Shown in pieces: positions 16,473-24,073 of a DNA stretch of 64,000 bases. A model generated the notes under the pieces. The model had not been told where the DNA came from and did no database searches. It saw only the letters and a program-made list of their open reading frames with translations. Numbering within the stretch: the first letter of the stretch is position 1; every line of letters begins with the position of its first letter. Origin of the DNA: Roseiarcus sp050010035 (lineage in GTDB: Bacteria > Pseudomonadota > Alphaproteobacteria > Rhizobiales > Beijerinckiaceae); the NCBI GenBank assembly GCA_050010035.1, contig JBEKLU010000008.1, positions 17,162 to 81,161 on the forward strand, written 5' to 3'. The translations under genes were made by a program, and so were the position numbers.

Positions 16473-17165
16473 TCATGGCGAAGGGGCGAGCTCCTGCATC
16501 TTCTCGATCTTGGCGGCGAGGATGACCGCCTGGGTGCGGCTCTCGACGCCGAGCTTCTGCAGGATCGCCGAGACGTGCGCCTTCACCGTGGCCTCGGAGA
16601 CGCCGAGCTCGTAGGCGATCTGTTTGTTGAGCAGCCCTTGCGACAGCATCATCAGGACGCGCACCTGCTGCGGCGTCAGCGAGGAGAGCCGGCGCACCAG
16701 GGCGCTCGCTTCGCGATTGGGCTGCACGGTGAGGTCGAGATCGGGCGGCGTCCATTGCCCGCCGTCCAGCACCTTGCGGATCGCCGTGCGCATCGTCTCG
16801 ACGTCGAGGGACTTGGGGACATAGCCGGCCGCCCCGAACTCGATGCAATGGCGCATGACGGCGCGGTCTTCGTTGCCGGAGACGACGATGACGGGAACGC
16901 CCGGCCGTTCGGAGCGCAGGAACAACAGCCCGGAAAATCCGCGCACGCCCGGCATCGTCAGGTCGAGCAGCACCAAATCCATGTCCGGCGTTCGTTCGAG
17001 CGCCGCGGCGAGGCTTTCGAAATCGTCCGCCTCGTGAATCTTGGCGCCGGGAATCGCGCCGCTCACCGCCTGGCGCAAAGCGCCGAGGACGAGCGGATGA
17101 TCGTCGGCGATCAGGACCTGCACCGTATCGTTCAACCCGAATCCCCCCCTATAGCTTCGGCTCAT
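16473..17165 (-). CDS. NarL/FixJ-type (LuxR) response regulator, orphan
   Basis: A 230-residue response regulator: receiver domain (about residues 15-130) with acidic pair in IADDHP, phospho-acceptor Asp in LVLLDLTMPG and Lys in GYVPKSLD, then a LuxR-type HTH (about 160-222, LTPQQVRVLMMLSQGLLNKQIA and LGVSEATVKAHVSAIL). No sensor kinase lies next to it, so it is an orphan. Its sequence style resembles a group of orphan LuxR regulators in methylotrophic alphaproteobacteria; that is a weak impression. A TTG at 17135 preceded by a G-rich SD is an alternative start. Confidence 0.88.
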   Translation of the reverse strand: MSRSYRGGFGLNDTVQVLIADDHPLVLGALRQAVSGAIPGAKIHEADDFESLAAALERTPDMDLVLLDLTMPGVRGFSGLLFLRSERPGVPVIVVSGNEDRAVMRHCIEFGAAGYVPKSLDVETMRTAIRKVLDGGQWTPPDLDLTVQPNREASALVRRLSSLTPQQVRVLMMLSQGLLNKQIAYELGVSEATVKAHVSAILQKLGVESRTQAVILAAKIEKMQELAPSP

Positions 17166-17210
17166 GTCGTCGCCCCGCCGGCGCGAACATCGCGCAAGTC
17201 GAGGCCGTTG

Positions 17211-17741
17211 TCACGCCCGTGCGGCGCCCTCGCCGGCCGCGGCGCCGGAGGGAGCGCCGATCGGACCGGGGTCGCCCTGCAACTGGCGCCGCGCTTCGCC
17301 CAGCGCCAGCGCCGCGGCGACGCCGACGTTGAGCGAGCGCAGCGGCGCACGAATGGGAATCCTCACCCGCGCGTCGGCGCGCGCCCGCACCGGCTCCGGA
17401 ACGCCCGCCGACTCGCGCCCGACGAGAATGACGTCGCCCGGACGGAAGGCGAAGTCCCACAACGCCGCCTCGCCCTTCGTCGTCAACAGAACGAGACGTC
17501 GCCGGGCCCGCGCGCGCCAAGCCTCGAAGCGCTCGAAGTCGAGATGCCGCTCGATGGAAAGCGCGTCGAGGTAGTCCATGCCGGAGCGGCGCAGGCGCCG
17601 ATCGGAGAGGGCGAAGCCCGCCGGCTCGATGATCGCGGCCTCGACCCCGAGGCAGGCGCAGGTGCGCAGCATCGCGCCGACGTTCTGCGCGATGTCGGGC
17701 TCGTAGAGCGCCAGGGTCAGGGGAGCGGAAGGCGGCGACAT
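17211..17741 (-). CDS. trmL: tRNA (cytidine(34)-2'-O)-methyltransferase TrmL
   Basis: A 176-residue SPOUT methyltransferase that 2'-O-methylates the wobble base of leucine tRNAs. LALYEPDIAQNVGAMLRTCACLGVE, MDYLD, VILVGRESAGVP and the trefoil-knot IPIRAPLRSLNVGVAAALALGE are diagnostic. The ATG at 17741 (MSPPSAPLTLALYEPD) is the family-typical start; the open frame extends far upstream without similarity. A C-terminal extension of about 25 residues rich in Gly, Ala and Pro follows the fold. It stands alone, diverging from the pet operon region. Confidence 0.92.
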   Translation of the reverse strand: MSPPSAPLTLALYEPDIAQNVGAMLRTCACLGVEAAIIEPAGFALSDRRLRRSGMDYLDALSIERHLDFERFEAWRARARRRLVLLTTKGEAALWDFAFRPGDVILVGRESAGVPEPVRARADARVRIPIRAPLRSLNVGVAAALALGEARRQLQGDPGPIGAPSGAAAGEGAARA

Positions 17742-18090
17742 CGGACCCTCGGCTAAGCAGGATTCGGCGCGCTTGTCATGCCCCTGGCCGCTCGGATCGT
17801 TCGTCGAGCCGGCCCGCCGCTTCCCGTTTCGCTCCCGCCGCCGAAAGCGGCGAGGCGGTCGGCGACGCCCCGCAGGGACGGCCTCCGGCTGCTCCGCATT
17901 TGCGCAAGCGAGCCTATGGACAACCATGGAGAACGATGCGAAATAGCCCCCTCCGAACGATGGCGCGCTCGATCGAGCGCGGCATTTTCCTTGAGCGGTT
18001 CGTATCGCAGGCGCCCTTGCGGCGCATCGCGAAAGGCCGCGGAATTCATTTGGCCGGCCGAACGGCCGGCGAGAACGATTGGGGGAGCAT
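17742..18090. other. Divergent region between trmL and the pet operon
   Basis: About 350 bases with no gene. It holds a perfect 18 base palindrome at 17964-17981, about 110 bases upstream of petA, followed by GCATTTTCC. No strong promoter match was seen for the pet operon, but a stretch with TTGAGC (about 17992) lies just past the palindrome. Confidence 0.5.
17964..17981. promoter_or_regulatory. Perfect 18 bp palindrome upstream of petABC
   Basis: CGCGCTCGA followed directly by TCGAGCGCG, with no spacer, is a perfect palindrome. It could be an operator for the petABC operon, or a weak hairpin. No regulator is known to me for this exact site. Confidence 0.4.
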
Positions 18091-18609
18091 TTGGCGAGCG
18101 CGGCTATCGAGAATCCAAACCGCCGAGACTTCTTATTCATCGCCACCGCCGCGGTCGGCGCGGTCGGGGTCGGCGCCGTCGTCTGGCCGCTCGTCGACCA
18201 GATGAACCCGGACGCCTCGACCCTCGCGCTCTCCTCGATCGAAGTCGACATCGGCGCGATCGCCGAAGGCCAGATCGTCACCGTCAAATGGCGCGGCGGT
18301 CCCGTGTTCATCCGCCATCGCACGCAGAAGGAAATCGACGAGGCGGTGAATACGCCGCTCAGCGAACTGAAAGACCCGCAGACCGACCAACAGCGGGTGC
18401 AACGGCCGGAATGGCTGATCGTCGTCGGGATTTGCACGCATTTGGGATGCGTGCCGCTGGGCCACGAAGGCCAGTACGACGGCTGGAAGTGCCCTTGCCA
18501 TGGCTCGATCTACGACACGTCGGGGCGCATTCGCCAGGGGCCCGCGCCGCTCAATCTCGCCGTGCCCGAATACGCCTTTCTGAGCGACACGAAGGTCAAG
18601 ATCGGTTGA
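18091..18609 (+). CDS. petA: Ubiquinol-cytochrome c reductase iron-sulfur (Rieske) subunit
   Basis: A 172-residue Rieske protein of the cytochrome bc1 complex that takes electrons from ubiquinol and passes them to cytochrome c1. The [2Fe-2S] ligand boxes are C-T-H-L-G-C and C-P-C-H-G-S (about residues 115-120 and 134-139, both with Cys and His). An N-terminal twin-arginine RRDF before a hydrophobic helix marks a Tat-type anchor. No ATG fits: TTG at 18091 (after GGGGGAG at 18081-18087, only 3 bases away) is taken; TTG at 18079 is the alternative, adding 4 residues. The start is the least certain part. Confidence 0.92.
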   Translation: MASAAIENPNRRDFLFIATAAVGAVGVGAVVWPLVDQMNPDASTLALSSIEVDIGAIAEGQIVTVKWRGGPVFIRHRTQKEIDEAVNTPLSELKDPQTDQQRVQRPEWLIVVGICTHLGCVPLGHEGQYDGWKCPCHGSIYDTSGRIRQGPAPLNLAVPEYAFLSDTKVKIG

Positions 18610-18672
18610 TCCCGCAGCCGTTCGCCCTGCATTCGACCGTCGCGCCCGAAGCCATCCCAGAGACTTGAAGCC

Positions 18673-19929
18673 ATGAGCGGAACCTCGACCTACGTCCCCA
18701 AGAGCGCCCTCGGGCGGTGGCTCGAAGCGCGCCTGCCGATCCTGGGCCTGATGCATTCCTCCTTCGTGGCCTTTCCCGTGCCGCGAAACTTGAATTATCT
18801 CTGGACCTTCGGCGCGATCCTGTCGTTCATGCTGATCGCGCAGATCGTCACCGGGATCGTGCTGGCGATGCACTATGTGCCGAGCGCGGCGATGGCCTTC
18901 GCCTCGGTCGAGCACATCATGCGCGACGTCAACTACGGTTGGCTGATCCGCTATCTCCATACCAACGGCGCCTCGATGTTCTTCCTGGCGGCCTATATCC
19001 ACATGTTCCGCGGCATCTATTACGGGTCCTACAAGGCGCCGCGCGAGGTGCTGTGGATTCTCGGCGTGATCCTCTATCTCCTGATGATGGCGACGGCGTT
19101 CTTGGGCTACGTGTTGCCCTGGGGCTCGATGAGCTTCGCCGGGGCGACGGTGATCACCAGCCTGTTCACCGCCATCCCGCTGGTCGGCGGCGGCATCGCG
19201 CATTGGCTGTGGGGCGGTTACGCGGTCGGCGATCCCACGCTGAATCGCTTCTATTCGCTGCACTATCTCCTGCCGTTCATGATCGCCGGCGTCGTCGGCC
19301 TGCACGTCTGGGCGGTGCACGTGACGGGTCAGAACAATCCGGACGGGGTCGAGGTCGAGAACGTCGAGCGCGACACCATGGCGTTCACGCCCTACGCGAC
19401 GATCAAGGATGTCTTCGCGCTTTCGCTGTTCCTGATCCTCTACGCCTGGTTCGTCTTCTACATTCCCAACTATCTGCTCGACGCGGACAATTCGGTGGTC
19501 GCCAATCCGCTTTCGACGCCCGCGCATATCGTGCCGGAGTGGTATCTCCTGCCGTTCTACGCGATCCTGCGCGCGATCCCCAGCAAGCTCATCGGGGTCC
19601 TCGCCCCGTTCGCCGCGATCGTGTTGCTCGCCCTTCTGCCCTGGCTCGACACCTCGCCGGTCAAATCGGCCAAGTACCGGCCGCTGTTCCGCTTCTTCTT
19701 CTGGGTGTTCGTCGCCTGCTGCGTCGGGCTCGGCTATCTCGGCTCGCAGGAGGTCTCCGACGCGACGACCTTGGCGTCGCGGATTCTCACGTTCGGCTAT
19801 TTCGCCTTCCTCGTCGTCGTTCTGCCGTTGCTGGGCTTGATCGAGAAGACCCGGCCGATGCCCGCCTCGATCGCCGACGCCGTCCTGGCGAAGAAGGGCG
19901 AGGCGAGCGCGCCGTCGGTCTCGAGTTGA
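18673..19929 (+). CDS. petB: Cytochrome b of the bc1 complex
   Basis: A 418-residue integral membrane protein with eight transmembrane helices, binding the two b-type hemes and the quinone sites of the bc1 complex. The heme histidines lie in helix B and D regions (for example RYLHTNGASMFF and PFMIAGVVGLHVWAVHVTG), and PEWYLLPFYAILRAIPSKL is the classic Qo-site PEWY motif. It follows petA after 63 bases. Length matches the Rhizobiales FbcB-type cytochrome b (not split). Confidence 0.96.
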   Translation: MSGTSTYVPKSALGRWLEARLPILGLMHSSFVAFPVPRNLNYLWTFGAILSFMLIAQIVTGIVLAMHYVPSAAMAFASVEHIMRDVNYGWLIRYLHTNGASMFFLAAYIHMFRGIYYGSYKAPREVLWILGVILYLLMMATAFLGYVLPWGSMSFAGATVITSLFTAIPLVGGGIAHWLWGGYAVGDPTLNRFYSLHYLLPFMIAGVVGLHVWAVHVTGQNNPDGVEVENVERDTMAFTPYATIKDVFALSLFLILYAWFVFYIPNYLLDADNSVVANPLSTPAHIVPEWYLLPFYAILRAIPSKLIGVLAPFAAIVLLALLPWLDTSPVKSAKYRPLFRFFFWVFVACCVGLGYLGSQEVSDATTLASRILTFGYFAFLVVVLPLLGLIEKTRPMPASIADAVLAKKGEASAPSVSS

Positions 19930-19958
19930 TTGGCGGCCACTCCCAGGGAAATCCGACC

Positions 19959-20789
19959 ATGTTCCGTTTGAAGACTCGCCTTTTCGTTGCCGCCGGCCTC
20001 GCGCTGCTGGCGGTGAGCGGTCCGATCGCGTCGGCCCAGGACGCGGCCGAACAGCCGAACCCGGCGCGGCAGAGCTGGAGCTTCTCGGGCCTGTTCGGCG
20101 CGTACGATCAGGCTCAGTTGCAGCGCGGGTTCCAGGTCTACAAGGAGGTGTGCGGCAACTGCCACCGCCTGAGCATCGCCTTCCGCACGCTCGGCGATCC
20201 CGGCGGACCCCGCTTCAGCCTGGCTCAGATCCAGACGCTGGCGGCGGACTATCGGGTCCTCAACGACGAGCCGAACGAAAAGGGCGAAATCTTCAAGCGG
20301 GCGGGCACGCCCTCGGACGATTTTCCGCCGCCCGATTCGTTTCCCAACGATCAGGCCGCGGCGGCGGCCTTCGGCAAGGCGCCGCCCGATATGGCTTTGC
20401 TCGCCAAGGCGCTCAAATTCGAGCGAGGCTTTCCCTGGTTCATTTTCGACGCGGCGCCGTTCGTCCAATACCAGGAAATGGGCGCCGACTATATCTATGC
20501 GATCGTGATCGGCTACACGAAGGCCGACGATCCGCAATGGAACCTTTATTTTCCCGGTCACACGATCGCGATGCCCAAGCCGATCGCCGACGGGGCGGTC
20601 GCCTATGCGGACGGCACGCCGCCGACGCTCGACAACTACGCGCGCGACGTTTCGGCCTTCTTGAGCTGGGCCGCCGACCCGAACCTGGCCGAACGCAAGA
20701 AGATCGGCCTGCGCGTCATGATCTTTCTGTTTGTTCTCTCCGGGTTGCTCTATTTCGTCAAGAAGCGCATCTGGAGCGATCTGCACTAA
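19959..20789 (+). CDS. petC: Cytochrome c1
   Basis: A 276-residue membrane-anchored c-type cytochrome, the third core subunit of bc1. Signal peptide at residues 1-26 (ending PIASAQ), heme-binding C65-G-N-C68-H69 in VCGNCHRLSIA, the axial Met region later in the protein (VIGYTKADDP, NLYFPGHTIAMPKPI), and a C-terminal transmembrane anchor (RVMIFLFVLSGLLYFVKKRI). It starts 29 bases after petB, completing the petABC operon. Electrons go on to a soluble cytochrome c and terminal oxidases. Confidence 0.95.
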   Translation: MFRLKTRLFVAAGLALLAVSGPIASAQDAAEQPNPARQSWSFSGLFGAYDQAQLQRGFQVYKEVCGNCHRLSIAFRTLGDPGGPRFSLAQIQTLAADYRVLNDEPNEKGEIFKRAGTPSDDFPPPDSFPNDQAAAAAFGKAPPDMALLAKALKFERGFPWFIFDAAPFVQYQEMGADYIYAIVIGYTKADDPQWNLYFPGHTIAMPKPIADGAVAYADGTPPTLDNYARDVSAFLSWAADPNLAERKKIGLRVMIFLFVLSGLLYFVKKRIWSDLH

Positions 20790-20865
20790 AATCGACGGGC
20801 GGAGCGAGCGCATCCGCCCTTGCGGCGGCGCCGGCCGGCGCCAGCGATCCGGCGCGGGAGGCGTC

Positions 20866-21747
20866 ATGGCCAAGGCGATCGTCGGCGTCATCGGCGGCTC
20901 GGGAGTCTATCATCTCGATGGGCTGACCGAAATCAGGGAGGAGCGCGTCGCGACGCCGTGGGGCGAGCCGTCGGACGTTCTTCGTTTCGGCCGCATCGCC
21001 GGCACGCAGGCCGTGTTCTTGTCGCGGCACGGCCAGGGGCACCGTTTTTCGCCGTCCACGGTCAATTACCGCGCCAATATCGACGCGTTGAAGCGCTCCG
21101 GGGTCACCGACATCATCGCGATCTCCGCCTGCGGCTCGTTTCGCCGGGAGCTCTATCCCGGGCTGTTCGTGCTCGTCGATCAGTTCGAGGACCGAACCTT
21201 CGCGCGCCAGACGAGCTTTTTCGGAACGGGCTGCGTCGCGCACGTCTCGATGGCCCACCCGATCGCGCCGCTGCTCAGCCGGCGCATCGCCGCCGCCGCC
21301 GAGGCGGAGGGGATCGCTTGCCGGCTCGGGGGAACCTACGTCTGCATGGAGGGGCCGCAATTCTCGACGCTCGCCGAGTCGCTGGCCTATCAGGCGCGCG
21401 GCCTCGACGTGATCGGCATGACGGCCGCGACCGAGGCCAAGCTGGCGCGCGAGGCGGAAATCTCCTACGCGACGATCGCGATGGTCACCGACTACGATTG
21501 CTGGCACGAAGAGCACGGCGCCGTCGACGTCGCCTCGGTCATCCAGGTGGCCAAGGACAACGCCCATCGCGTCACCGCGCTGCTGGGACGTGTCCTCAGA
21601 GATTTCCCGGCCGAACACGAGCCGTGCCCGGTCGGCTCGGATCGCGCCCTCGAGGGCGCGATCATCACCCATCCGGAAGCGCGCGACCTCGACCTCGTGC
21701 GCAAGCTCGACGCGGTCGCCGGGCGGGTTCTCGGCGCGCGCTCGTGA
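20866..21747 (+). CDS. mtnP: S-methyl-5'-thioadenosine phosphorylase
   Basis: A 293-residue nucleoside phosphorylase that splits methylthioadenosine to adenine and methylthioribose 1-phosphate. GVIGGSGVYHLDG, SACGSFRRELYPG, RTSFFGTGCVAHVSM and GTYVCMEGPQFSTLAES are family motifs; the MTA-binding MT part is CWHEEHGAVDV near the end. ATG at 20866 is the normal start. It follows petC by 76 bases. It may supply adenine, which is a purine-salvage role; no apt gene adjoins it here, though apt is a common neighbour. Confidence 0.93.
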   Translation: MAKAIVGVIGGSGVYHLDGLTEIREERVATPWGEPSDVLRFGRIAGTQAVFLSRHGQGHRFSPSTVNYRANIDALKRSGVTDIIAISACGSFRRELYPGLFVLVDQFEDRTFARQTSFFGTGCVAHVSMAHPIAPLLSRRIAAAAEAEGIACRLGGTYVCMEGPQFSTLAESLAYQARGLDVIGMTAATEAKLAREAEISYATIAMVTDYDCWHEEHGAVDVASVIQVAKDNAHRVTALLGRVLRDFPAEHEPCPVGSDRALEGAIITHPEARDLDLVRKLDAVAGRVLGARS

Positions 21748-21962
21748 TCTAAAAAATCCCGAACCGTTCGACGCGCCCGGCGCTCCGCGCGTCGGCCGCC
21801 GCTTGCGCGACGCGCGCCTTCGCAGGCGAGAAAGGCCATCGTTCAGAACTCTCTCGCTCGGCAACGCGATTGGATAGCCTATCGCCCTGCCGCTCTAGCG
21901 CGGCTGCCCGAAGCGTCGAAGAGCGCCTCGGTCTTGGGGCGCAGTCCACCGCTGCGTCCCCC

Positions 21963-22244
21963 TCAATCGGAGACATACCTATGAATCAGCGCGTTGATCA
22001 GCGTCTGGTAGGGGATGCCTTCCTGCAGGGCGCGGGACTTGAGGCGGGTCAGGTCGCGTTTGGGGACGCGAAGCGAAATCTTGGCGCGCTCGTCGGTCAT
22101 CGCCGCGTGCGCCATGAGTTCGATCTCGCGCTTGCGCGCGGGGGTCAACCGGCTTTTGAACGGCGCGCCGCTCGTCTCGAAGGATTGAATGAGCGCTTGC
22201 TCTTCGGCGTCGAGAAACTTGCCGATTTCAGGCGTCTTGCTCAT
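21963..22244 (-). CDS. CopG-type antitoxin
   Basis: A 93-residue protein ending in a ribbon-helix-helix, KISLRVPKRDLTRLKSRALQEGIPYQTLINALIHRYV, which is the usual DNA-binding part of CopG antitoxins. The N-terminal MSKTPEIGKFLDAEEQALIQSFE is the toxin-binding half. ATG at 22244 is chosen; M at 22253 is an alternative. It overlaps the end of the toxin by 17 bases, so it is translated second, toxin first, on the minus strand. A palindromic promoter precedes the toxin gene. Confidence 0.82.
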   Translation of the reverse strand: MSKTPEIGKFLDAEEQALIQSFETSGAPFKSRLTPARKREIELMAHAAMTDERAKISLRVPKRDLTRLKSRALQEGIPYQTLINALIHRYVSD

Positions 22245-22527
22245 GGGTTTCACCGGAGAAGTAGTGGGCTTTCAGGCGTCGGCTGGGGAAAACGGTCTTC
22301 AGGAATATCCCTTCCGGAGTTCGAACATAGGGCACGGCGTAGACATAGGCCTTCGCGAGGACGACGAGCATGCGTTGGCCAGGATATTTTTCCGAATTCG
22401 GATGTTCGATATCGTCGAGAAGTCCGCCGCTTTCGATCGCGGCGACGATGTCCTCGAAACAGATGTTCCTCTTGGCGTCGGATTTGAGCTCCCGGTTTTT
22501 CTCGGGGCTCCATGCGATTGTTTTCAT
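22228..22527 (-). CDS. BrnT-like toxin, type II module
   Basis: A 99-residue protein: IAWSPEKNRELKSDAKRNICFEDIVAAIESGGLLDDIEHPNSEKYPGQRMLVVLAKAY and YVRTPEGIFLKTVFPSRRLKAHYF. It has the charge pattern and Trp/Phe positions of BrnT/RelE-fold toxins (mRNA interferases), in the subgroup paired with CopG antitoxins rather than BrnA. The name BrnT-like is by resemblance. The ATG at 22527 lies 7 bases downstream of the -10 element of its own promoter (22529-22561), so its mRNA is probably leaderless. Confidence 0.78.
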   Translation of the reverse strand: MKTIAWSPEKNRELKSDAKRNICFEDIVAAIESGGLLDDIEHPNSEKYPGQRMLVVLAKAYVYAVPYVRTPEGIFLKTVFPSRRLKAHYFSGETHEQDA

Positions 22528-22528
22528 A

Positions 22529-22561
22529 CCATAAGTGTATGGACAGAGTAAGGCGCGTCAA
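22529..22561 (-). promoter_or_regulatory. Promoter and operator of the CopG/BrnT-like module
   Basis: On the minus strand TTGACG (complement of 22556-22561) and TACACT (complement of 22534-22539) are 16 bases apart. The -10 lies inside the inverted repeat CCATA-AGTG-TATGG (22529-22542). The predicted start of transcription is at the ATG of the toxin. Confidence 0.55.
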
Positions 22562-22598
22562 CTCCTTCTCCGGTCGTTTCAAATTTTCTCCCACGGAC

Positions 22599-22638
22599 TT
22601 GCACCAGATCGAGTCTGTCTATATAATTGATAGACAGA
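22599..22638 (+). promoter_or_regulatory. Promoter in a perfect 9 bp inverted repeat, upstream of YeeE/YedE genes
   Basis: TTGCAC (22599-22604) and a consensus TATAAT (22622-22627) are 17 bases apart. TCTGTCTAT (22614-22622) and ATAGACAGA (22630-22638) are perfect reverse complements around a 7 base spacer that contains the -10. A repressor bound here would block RNA polymerase. AAAGGA (22638-22643) is the likely ribosome site for the ATG at 22650. Confidence 0.65.
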
Positions 22639-22649
22639 AAGGACCTGTA

Positions 22650-23081
22650 ATGAACATCGACTGGAGCCATTTCACGCCGTTCTCGGCGCTCGCGGGCGGG
22701 GCGATGATCGGCGCCGCGGCCGCTCTGTTGATCCTCGGCGGGGGCCGCGTCATGGGCGCGGCGGGGATTCTCGGCGGCGCCCTCGACGGACGCGACGGCG
22801 AAGCGGCGTGGCGCTGGTCGCTGATCGCCGGGCTGGCCGCGGCGCCGAGCCTGGCGCAGGTCCTGTGGGGCGCGGCGGGGCCGACGTTTACGGCGGGCTG
22901 GCCCGTCCTCCTCGTCTCCGGGCTGCTTGTCGGATTCGGCGCCCGGTTGGGCTCGGGATGCACGAGCGGCCACGGCGTTTGCGGCCTGGCGCGGCTGTCG
23001 CCGCGCTCGTTCGTCGCCACGGCGCTGTTCATGGCCGCCGGTTTCGCGACCGTCTTCGTCGTCCGCCACGTCCTGGCCTGA
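22650..23081 (+). CDS. YeeE/YedE-family membrane protein, first half
   Basis: A 143-residue membrane protein with four predicted helices. The second half carries FGARLGSGCTSGHGVCGLARLSPRS, the characteristic Cys-containing Gly-rich motif of the YeeE/YedE (sulfur/thiosulfate-transport-like) family. Together with the next gene (a split-in-two arrangement, known from proteobacteria), it is probably a transporter of reduced sulfur compounds, with a rhodanese often in the same operon. ATG at 22650 was chosen with AAAGGA upstream. Confidence 0.85.
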   Translation: MNIDWSHFTPFSALAGGAMIGAAAALLILGGGRVMGAAGILGGALDGRDGEAAWRWSLIAGLAAAPSLAQVLWGAAGPTFTAGWPVLLVSGLLVGFGARLGSGCTSGHGVCGLARLSPRSFVATALFMAAGFATVFVVRHVLA

Positions 23082-23098
23082 ACAAACGGAGTGATGCG

Positions 23099-23542
23099 AT
23101 GCGCAACGCCGCCGCCCTCATCGTCGGCCTCGTCTTCGGTATCGGGCTCTGCCTTTCCGGCATGAGCGAACCGTCCAAGGTTCTCGGCTTCCTCGATCTC
23201 GCTGGCGCCTGGGATCCCTCGCTCGCCTTCGTCATGGCCGGCGCGATCGCGGTCGCGGCGCCGGCTTTCGCGCTGGCGCGCCGGCGCCGCGTCAATTGGC
23301 TCGGCGGCGACATCGACCTGCCGAAGGCGCGCGCGATCGACGCGCCGCTGGCGCTCGGCGCGCTGATCTTCGGCGTCGGCTGGGGACTGGCCGGGGTATG
23401 CCCGGCGCCGGGCATCGTGGACATCGGCTTCTTCAGCCCGAGCGCGATGGTCTTCGTCGCGGCGATGGCGATCGGCATGCTCGCCTCGCGCCTAGCCGGT
23501 TTGCGCTTGCGGGTCCCGCGGATCTTGGCGCAGGATGCGTGA
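23099..23542 (+). CDS. YeeE/YedE-family membrane protein, second half
   Basis: A 147-residue membrane protein (four predicted helices) that pairs with the preceding one. It has FGIGLCLSGMSEPSKVLGFLDLAG and ALIFGVGWGLAGVCPAPGIVDIG, the same motif type with a Cys-Pro. Two adjoining halves of one YeeE/YedE unit, 17 bases apart, and together about the length of single-chain family members. Function likely sulfur-compound transport; substrate inferred, not seen. Confidence 0.83.
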   Translation: MRNAAALIVGLVFGIGLCLSGMSEPSKVLGFLDLAGAWDPSLAFVMAGAIAVAAPAFALARRRRVNWLGGDIDLPKARAIDAPLALGALIFGVGWGLAGVCPAPGIVDIGFFSPSAMVFVAAMAIGMLASRLAGLRLRVPRILAQDA

Positions 23543-23559
23543 GCCTTGCGGGGGCTCGC

Positions 23560-24066
23560 GTGCTCAAATCGTCGTTCGAGAAAATCCTGTTCGCGAGCCG
23601 ATGGCTGCTGGCGCCGTTCTACGTCGCGCTGGTTTTTGCGCTGCTGGCGCTGCTCGCCAAGGTCGCCATGCGCGTCTACGATCTGGCGACGCAGTTCGTC
23701 GGCATGGGCGAGGAGGCCGTTCTGCTCGCCGCGCTCGGCATCGTCGATCTGACGCTCTCGGCGTCGCTCATCGTCATCGTCATCCTTTCCGGCTACATCA
23801 ATTTCGTCTCGCGCATCGACATCGAGGCGCATGAGGATTGGCCGCGCTGGATGGCCGATATCGACTTCGGCGAACTCAAGCTGAAGTTGATGGCCTCGAT
23901 CGTCGCCATTTCCGCCGTCAAGCTGCTCGAGGCCTTCATGGACGTCAGCCACGCCTCGGACCGCGACCTCGGCTGGCAGACCGGCGTTCTCGCAGTCTTC
24001 GTCGTCGCCGCCCTTCTGCTCGCGCTCGCCGACCGGATCGGCCATCGTCCCAACGGCGCGCGCTGA
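23560..24066 (+). CDS. YqhA/UPF0114 family membrane protein
   Basis: A 168-residue protein with three or four hydrophobic helices: FASRWLLAPFYVALVFALLALLAK, VDLTLSASLIVIVILSGYINFVSR and KLMASIVAISAVKLLEAFMDV. The family (UPF0114, YqhA) has unknown function. Start: GTG at 23560 is taken (VLKSSFEKILFASRW matches the family); a GTG at 23539 overlapping the previous stop (GTGA) is also possible. It is on the same strand as the YeeE/YedE pair and may be co-transcribed; it converges with mepA, 7 bases between stops. Confidence 0.85.
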   Translation: MLKSSFEKILFASRWLLAPFYVALVFALLALLAKVAMRVYDLATQFVGMGEEAVLLAALGIVDLTLSASLIVIVILSGYINFVSRIDIEAHEDWPRWMADIDFGELKLKLMASIVAISAVKLLEAFMDVSHASDRDLGWQTGVLAVFVVAALLLALADRIGHRPNGAR

Positions 24067-24073
24067 ACGTCTG

